Assembly: GCA_019009955.1 (NCBI GenBank)
Contig: CM032229.1
Span: forward strand, 7,546,001 to 7,610,000
Source: Riptortus pedestris
Lineage: Eukaryota; Arthropoda; Insecta; Hemiptera; Alydidae
DNA length: 64,000 nt
Direction: 5' to 3'
The position numbers and the translations under genes are program-made. Position 1 is the first letter of the stretch. The number at the start of each line of letters is the position of its first letter. Positions 39,343-48,300 of the stretch are shown one piece after another. The notes below the pieces were generated by a model. That model was not told the origin of the DNA, did not search any database, and saw nothing but the letters and a program-made list of their open reading frames with translations.

Positions 39343-42300
39343 CTGTTACCACTCTAGCAGTTGCAATTACCGTTTAATCGTTACCAAACTCGAAATTTAG
39401 TCATTTTATGTAAAAAGAAATATCAAGTTTGTTAATGGCTGAAATCGGACCAGGGCGAGGGGGGGGGGGGGTTTAGAGGGGGAGAATTTTGTAAATTTGA
39501 AATATTTCTGTTACTATACGTCAGATTGAAAAAATTTATAGAATCAATATTATAGCAAATTAAATGTACTATAAATATTGTTATATACACTAGATTACAT
39601 GACGTTTAGTTCACACGATGTTAGGGACTTTCATCTGTTTATCACACGAACTGTTTGTCACACAGTCTTAAATTTTCTGTTTAACTCAACTTTGTCCTAG
39701 GCTAACGCTTGGAGCGAAAAGCTCAGGTTTAGCACACGCCTAGCTGAAGAGACCTGAAAGGTCGAAATGAAGTAACGTATCATCACTGAAAGTGGGATTT
39801 CAAAACTTAATGTTACACGGTTATACACCGATTGACTTGTTTCGGTTGGTGGGACTCTGGTTTATCATTTTCGTACTTACGGTAGCTCATGAGCAACGCG
39901 AAAAAGCATTGAACGATTGGAATTAAGGCAAAACTGCCTTGTTTTAAAGATATTTGTTCAAAAGACTTTTGTCTAAAGACGTTTGTCAAAAGAACTTATG
40001 TCAAATGAACTTGGCTTCACAGCCGTTTCCGAAGAGTGTTTGCAAAACAGTAGACTACACGACGTTTAGTTCACACGATGTTCTGGACTTTCATCCGTTT
40101 ATCACACAAACTGTTTGTCACACAGTCTTAAACTTTTCATTTAACTCAACTTTGTCCTAGGCTAATGCTTGGAGCGTTGTTATATACATTTATTCTCTAT
40201 CTTGAATATTAACCGAGATAATTGCATTTTTCAGTTTTTAGTCTTCAGCAAACCCCCACTTCTACTCATGTTGCATAAACAATATTCGATTATGTAATAA
40301 ACTACATCATTCGAAGCTTAAATACCAAATATTGTTTTCAAGAGACATTAATTAAACGAGATACAAATGCCTTTATATTGTATTGTATCTACTTATTGTT
40401 TTTCGTGGTCGCTTTTTGTTTTGGAAAGTTTAAGGTACCTCCCACTCACAGTCAGATAAGCCCTTCTAAAATTTTATTCAAAATTTTTTTTTTTTTTTTT
40501 CCAAACCTTCCTTGCACCACATTAAATTTCTCTGGCCGTTGCTTTACTGATTCGGGGGGAAATTCTAGTGTACGTCCCAGTTCGTTTGGTACCTTAAACT
40601 GGAACATCCGCTATCTGCCATCCCTACATGTGGCGATCGAACTTGAAAGTAGTTTTTTTGTACACTATGAAACTCCTGTTCTATTGTGTACTTTTAACGT
40701 TTTGAAGCATTATTTTTCAATTCAAGTGAGCAGTCTAGATACCCACCAAGGCAATTTCCGGTGCCCCACCCCACATGGGCCTTCCCCCTTTTGCGGTCCC
40801 CTCCCTGCTTTAACGACTAGCCTACACTAGCGGTATTTTCTGCCTCTTCTCCAACAATCACTCTGCTACAAGGACCCAAAGATCCCCTGAGATTTTTTGT
40901 CAGTTAGATAGTTCAAATTATTCTTTTCTTTTTGGATATATAATGTATAAAATTAGTTCTTTCTTAACCGATTGGGAGCATTTTTATTTTTTGCCAATAA
41001 ACAACACTGATGTAACTTTAAGAATAATGAATCTGCAAATTACACGTATAGTGAGGGCGAAGCACAAGTCGCTGTATGGTGATCCCAAAGGGATCGCTTC
41101 ACCATTTGGTGATGATGAAGGCATTGCTTTCGAAAGAGGGGTTAAGTGGCCCCATGACATGAGCTAGTTTCATATTACTCTCTTAAAAGAGCTTGTTGCC
41201 ATTTTCATCATTTTAGCTTCAAAATACAATTCTTTGTCCCTCCTTTTCAGTTCCCACTATTGTCTATCAGAAGAATTAAACATTAGTTAACAAGAAAATT
41301 GCAAGAGGATAAGTGGATTAATGGAATAATAAAATGAAAAAGTATAAATAACTATCTTAGTTAGAGTTCCAACAAAATATGTTGAAAAAAATTGTAGGAA
41401 ATGACAGGATTAGCAAGATCATTTACATAAGATTTTCTGAAGTGGCCCAAAATATCAGAATTATTCACAAGGGTACATATTACCCATACTCTAAACCCCC
41501 ACTGTTTCTAGTCCGATTTTATCATATATTCTTTTCATCATCTACTAGATTTGAAGTTTTGAAAAACTGTACCATGAGTATAACCCCAAAACCTAATTAT
41601 CCATAAGGTTAATCTGCTAAAACTACACAATCATAAGCCATTTATCGTTAGCAAGCCTATATTTAATTTTCCTAGGAGTACGGGCTAACATTCATTGGGG
41701 ATAAAAGGTATAAGGGGAGAAAATTTAAAGCGAAACTAAACTTACCAAAAAAGAATGGTGTCCCCCTTTTAGCTAGTTCCTTCTCAAAGTAATCCATTTC
41801 ATCGAATATTGATTCTAGAATTGCTGGATCCATATTGGGTGTCGAACCAGCATACAGCTTATACAACAAGGATGTAACCTGAAACAGTGACACTTAGATT
41901 AAAACATTAAAAAAAAAAAAATCATTGTGTGTATATTAATTCTCTAAATCATTTAACATGTATTCTTAAGTTATTGAATTTCTTAACATGTGCATATTCA
42001 GAAATTAATAAAGTTGATGGGAACTCTCAGATCTCTTTTTTACCGAACTATGCCACGAATACAGTTATCAGCTGATGCAGTGAATTTGTGATATGGCCGT
42101 CAGCTAGTGTAGAAACATACAGACATCACAAAAAAGGTACTCAAAATGGTTTCAGGGTGGTCCCCAAAAGGATGATTCCATTGAAATCTCAAAACCAAAC
42201 TTTTTGTGAAAGCTATCTTTCCTTTGATCAAGAAAGTTTAAATTATTAATTATTTACTGGTTATGTCCTCTCTACTGCCCCTCTACTCTAGGGAAAAGGG

Positions 42301-45300
42301 TCATTTATTTGCCTTAAGTATCACTACTACTACAATTCTTCTATGATTTCTGGTATCTTCTGGCTTTTAATGGTCAACTCTTTTTCAGGTGTCAGTCCAC
42401 TTCCTTTGCCATTTTGCCAGCTTTTCTTTTTGTAAACGATTTTTAAAAGATAATGGGGGTGAGGGAGTAACTGATTGAATCAGACTTATAGATGCTGCTT
42501 TGGAGTTGAGTCTGCAATTTCATGTCCTCTGAACTTCAATTGACTAACTTCTAGATCGTACATTAACCTTCTAGGACCTGAGCCTCTATCGCCATCTTAT
42601 CATTCAGTGTGGTCCACAGCTAGAATTCTCCAGTTCTTGATCCCTAGCCTTTGCAAGTCCTTCCTCAGGTCATCTAGCCACCTCTCCCTGGGCACCCCAC
42701 TTCTTTCCATGGCACCTAGTAAATCACACAACATTTTCCTAGGCAATTCATTAGGACCCATTTTCTCAACATGCTCTAGCACTAGCTGTCTTTCTTAATA
42801 GTGCATGCAATATCAGGCTCACTGTATAAGTTTCTACATATAACGCCATAAAACAGTATTTAGAGATAATAGTAGTACCCTACAATAGACCGTATAATAT
42901 CATTTATCGTTTCCTCTTCAAACATTTGGCAGAGGTTGTTGTTTTTGGGTAGAATGGCTTCAACCACATGGAACTCTACGTATCAACCCATATTCATGGG
43001 ATTGTTGGTTAGTGCTATGGCCTAGTTAGAGAGCCTGGGTTCAAATCATGGTGAAGATGATACATTTTTCTCTTACGTGAAAAGTATTCGTTAAGAATTA
43101 TCTAATTTCTAAAACCCATAGAGAAATTCCCCCCAATAAAGGCTTAAAAAGAAAATGAGAACCTCTATATGAATCTGAAGAATTCTACAAATACAAATTA
43201 GTTCTACTTTATAAATAATGTGATTTTTTCCTTAAGTTTGCTGAAATTACATTGTACTACAAAAATGTATAGTATTTATGGAATTAAAATGAAAATTCTA
43301 ATGAGTATAAAAGACGAATATGTAAAAAAAAATTACCCTAGAAAATCTATCGGCAAGGAGACGGTCGAGAGCTTTTCTAAGTGGATCTCCTCTAACGTGC
43401 AAAGGCCTGTCAGGATATTTTTCATCGAGGAAGTCAGCTATGATAAGACTTTCATACAATTCTACACCGTCAACTGAAATTGCAGGCACTTTTCCAGATG
43501 CAACCTTCTCAAGGTACCATTCCGGCTTGCTTTTTAAATTAATATAGACAACATCATGACTAAAACAAAAATATAAATGCGCATTATAATTAATTTTGAA
43601 CAAAAATAAAATGAATGAAATAATTCTTCTATCTTAGAATATAAGAAATGCGATTAAAACTTATGTAGAATATGTATAAAACAAAAAGATCATACACGTA
43701 CAAAAAGAAGGGTGGGATTGTAGAAAACCACAGTATCATAATGTAGATGTCACTAAATAACATTTTCAATGTATACAAGTAGTTTCACATACATACATAT
43801 GTGCATACGATATACACTAAAGACTATAGGGGGATAAACTCCTCCATGATTATAAGCTATATTAAAGCTTCTAGGTATGAACAGGGATGGGGGTTTTAAA
43901 GAAGGTGCAAAATGAAAAATTGCTTTATTTTGTTCCTATTGATTTTTTTTTGGCAAACATGCACATTACATAAGTAGTTTCTTTTGTTATTTACAGCAAA
44001 GTTTGTCACACACACCTTTGTCACATACTGAAGTACAAACGAGATATACTATAAAAACTAAATCAGGAGTAAACAATTTTATTAGGTACCGACTACTGAA
44101 CCAAACTAAACAAAGCTCATTATTTGAAATAGCATTATTCTCACAACTACTAATGTTACATACATCATAGTGATGTATTTAAGCTTTTCGCTTCTCCTAA
44201 CTACTACTTTAATGTTAATACTGTATACATAATACCCTTCTATTTTAATACTGAGAAGAATTCAAATGAGGAAAAATGATACAACTCCTAGTTTATGTCA
44301 GCCGTATTATGGTGGAAATGCACAGATAATGTTATAATCAGTTTGGAATAATCATTATTATATAAATAAAATAGGTGTCATCATTGCTCTTTGGATCACT
44401 TTTGGGCCAAGGAGCTTTGGTATGGATTAGAGAATACTATCCATGATTAGGAATAATATGGCTCATGATGTTTTCAAAAAAGATACATACACAGGAAATG
44501 GGAAATATAAACATATTGTGAATAGTGAAGCCTCTCATAGAAAATACCTATATAATTAGCATACCTCAGTAACACCGGGTACCTTAGCTAGTATACATAT
44601 GTACATAAAACAACAACAAAATGGGAAAGAAATCCCAAATGATTGAAGTTCTCATTTTTGAAGGAAAACAATTAGTGAACAGGAAAGGAAAATTCAGCAA
44701 CTATTGACAATACTCCTTAAAAATAACAAAGTATTATTTATATGTATTTTTGAAAAGCAAATATCCAACATGGTTTTAACAGTTAAAGGCAACAAATAAT
44801 GATGTATTCGTTTATAATCCCTCAATTACCACAATCTATCTGTATTTTACTGATTGATAAAGAAATATATGTGTTACTGGTTAGTGATTAATAATAAATC
44901 ATTCCTAATCCACGTAACCCCTGAATGATGATTTAGGTAAAAAAAAAAAAAAAAAATGCGAGTAGGGTACTGTGGTATATGACATGTATTTAATATCATA
45001 TCGGAGGAATATGTATATATAGGTATGGAAAGTAAATAAGCAACAAAAAAAAGACAAATTAATATTTCTTAATCTATAAATAAATTAATTAAAATATATA
45101 TTTAATCTTTTACTGAGATAAGAGACAGAAATTAAACCTCAATTTTAAATGAATAATAAACGTCTCTTGAGCATATAATTTTTAGAAAATAATAGTTTAT
45201 AGTCTTTCCAAATAATGTTTAAATTAAATTATAGCAATTGTAAAACACTGAAATTCCACAATAAAAATAAATTACTTAGATCATATTACAAAGAATAAGA

Positions 45301-48300
45301 AGATGCTTCCAAAATATTTCATTAAGATATATTGTGAAATTATTGAAACAATTGTAATTTATATATTCTTCAAATTTTATGGCAAGGGTCTCCAATAAAA
45401 AACATTTTTTTCCGGTGCAAACTTAATTGAAATGGCCTATATGTTTTGTGACTTATTTGCCACCTCGTCAGAGAAGGTTCTAAAGTAACAGGTGAGGACA
45501 GTTGCAACAAATGCAAAAGGTAAACGAGCACTTCAGAAATGGATAGCCCCTGAAGAGGTGGCAAATAAGACATGAAACATGTAGGGCAGTTTCAATAAAG
45601 TTTGCACCGGAAAAAAAATGTTTTTTTATTGGAAACCCTTGTCATAAAATTTGAAGAATACATAAATAATACTGGGTCCAGAATAAGAAGGATTGTGATT
45701 TAAAAAATAATAGCAATCAAACAAGGCTACTCTTCAAATAGCATTTGTGAATGTTAAACTATGAATTATAATCTGCAGTTGTTTTCAATCCGCTGTAGGA
45801 GCAGCATCGGAATGGACTTACTTTTCAAATCCTTGAAGAATGTGTGTTGAACGCAGGCTTGAAATGATGCTTGACATTGTGTCCTCCATCAGATTCTCAG
45901 TTGAGAAAAATGCCATCAACATGAATGTCCTTTGGAGAAACACTCAAAAAAATTGCGACTGCTAGAGCGGTAACTGACAAATATATATATATATATATAT
46001 TAAAGGTAAAGGATGAAGCAGTCCTACCTTAACACACTCACTGATAGGCGAGCTTAATTAGACTTGTCGAGAGTACAGAGGTCATCTGGAGCTGAAGCCT
46101 GATGGAGACTCCTGAACTACATCACTAGCACTATGTCTAACAAAGGCTTAACAATTTTACTAAATGCAAACTGCATACATAAACTATGTTGGCGTCAACA
46201 ATATGGATGACTATACAGGAACAAGAAAACCTTTGCCATTTTAATAGTTGGATTATTACCTCCACTTGAGTAGCCTCACTTAAGCATTTAAAATAGAGTA
46301 TTTTTTTTTTCATTACCTGAAGTAAAGGAAGTATTACAATCACAAATATTCAAAATGTCAACCGAATTATCCATTTTGACCATCCTAGGACCCATTTTGG
46401 CTAGTTGAGCCATGAAGTCAACATAACTCAACACATGGTACAGTGAAGGCTTAACACACTCACAGATAATCGAGCATAACTTAAAAACAGCTAGCTTTAT
46501 GAATGTTGCATTTCATATTTTGCATTGTTGTAAAATCTAGTTGTCCACTGCCCCTTTTGATAGAAATCAACTAGAGAGGAGGGGGCAAACATAAAATATT
46601 GCATATTTCTCTGAACCTATAGAGATACAAAATTTTAAGGGACCTTTTCATGTTCAGATTATATATAAATTAGGCTCTATGACAGTTTTACTGATAATTG
46701 AAAAATGAAATAATTTTAAATGAAACTCAGCAAAATATTTTGTATATTTAATTTTATAGGAGTACCAGGAAGGGGCATGGTGCCCCATGAGACTTTCTTA
46801 CATCAGTTATTTGAACCCCTAGAGAAAGATTACATATGAATTCTATTAATTAATTAAAATCACTTATCATAAAGGGATTGCTTAGTAAGTATATAATATT
46901 GGTTAGTTAAATTAGTTCATAGCATTTCTCAAAGATGGTGTAAGTCATTCGGTTAAAGCGTAAATAACTAATAGTTTCACTTTATCAGTTACATCGTACA
47001 GGATAAAGTGATTTTTGGGGGGGGGGGGAGTTTTTAATAACTTAACATGAAGAAATGTCCTGCTGAAAGCTATCAAATTACAGAAGATGTTTGCAGAGAG
47101 TATGTTTTGAGCACTGGAAGTGGTTCGCTCAGTTTAAAAGTGATCATTTTGAGCTGGTAGATGCAGCCAAAAAAAAAAAAAAAAAAAAAAAAAGGAAATA
47201 AAATATATATACAATATATAAATATCACATATTATATATTTTGGTAATATAAAACCTCAATTTATAAAATAATTCAAACTTTCAATATATATGCACATAT
47301 AATGGAGGACATTAAGCAACTCACGAATAAAAGTTATGTGAATCATTCCTGCTACTGCCACTTCCTTCCAATATTTTCTAAGCTAATTTTCTCTGGAGAA
47401 ATAAGAAGTAAAAATGTATAAAAAAATTAGGTGACATTGCAGACTGTGATCAAGAGAATCTTTCAACAAACATCCTTATATTTAACTGAGCAATATTTAA
47501 ATCAAACTGATAGAAGTCCAAACACTATTACTTGAAGAGAATAAATGAATATAAACTTACGGGATGTTCTTAGCATTCAAGACAAGGTGAGCCCTCTGAG
47601 CATATGGGCAAAACCTCATGCTATATAATCGCAGTTTCCCTTTTTGTAAAGGAACTTCTTGTGATCCTAAAAACATCAACAAACATAATTTCATTAATTC
47701 TATTTACATAGGAAAAAAAGAAAATGTATAGTAAATTATTACAGTAGACTTTCGCTAATCCAGAAACATTCGCATTATTGACATGAATGCCTGTGGTGCG
47801 GGGACTACATAAATTAAAAATTCTTAAGAAGTGCTAGAATGATTTAGCCTCCTCTAAATCCCCCTACTTCCTCTTATTATTATTATTTATTAATGTCAAC
47901 TTTTTGCAACTCAGGCTAATTGGGACAGGTTATCTACAGATTACCATCCTTTTCTAGCCAGGGTGGGATTTTAGGATGTTATTTAATGACTTTCGTCACT
48001 AATAATTTCCTTTGCCAAAGCGAGAATCAAACTCGTCACTCTAGGTTTCCCTACTTCCTCTTCCAATTACAACAACACATTTTGTCTACAGCTTTGTATA
48101 AATAATTTAATTTAATAAGTGAGGATAGTATTTGTCAAGAAAATATTGAGCTCTTAAGAAAATACAACTGTTATTGATGAGATCATACTAAGTATACTTT
48201 TATGTATCTCACATCATAAATGTTCAATGAAAACCTTATTTGATATTTAAAATAGGAAAACAATGTTTCATTATATCATATCAGCTTATTCCTAACATGA

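Larger units (their letters stand above)
39296..40361 (+). mobile_element. HINE-like element (module A) carrying the ribozyme insertion
   Basis: (TA)n at 39296-39338, then TCTGTTACCACTCTAGCAGT, a 12-base G run at 39462, and GTACTATAAATATTG. The body is interrupted at 39590-40176 and resumes at TTATATACATTTATTCTCTA, CAGCAAACCCCCACTTCTAC. Both the 5' end and the 3' end are missing. Confidence 0.75.

Noticed and set aside
42998..43055. tRNA-like segment (GGTTCAAATC)
   Set aside because: A B-box-like word is present without a foldable cloverleaf; too little to call a gene or a SINE.
45549..45600. Second hammerhead (CTGAAGAGG...GAAAC)
   Set aside because: The CTGAAGA and GAAA words are present, but the bases between do not form stem II and no cleavage-site strand pairs with the GAAA side. 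The match is chance in the foldback arm.
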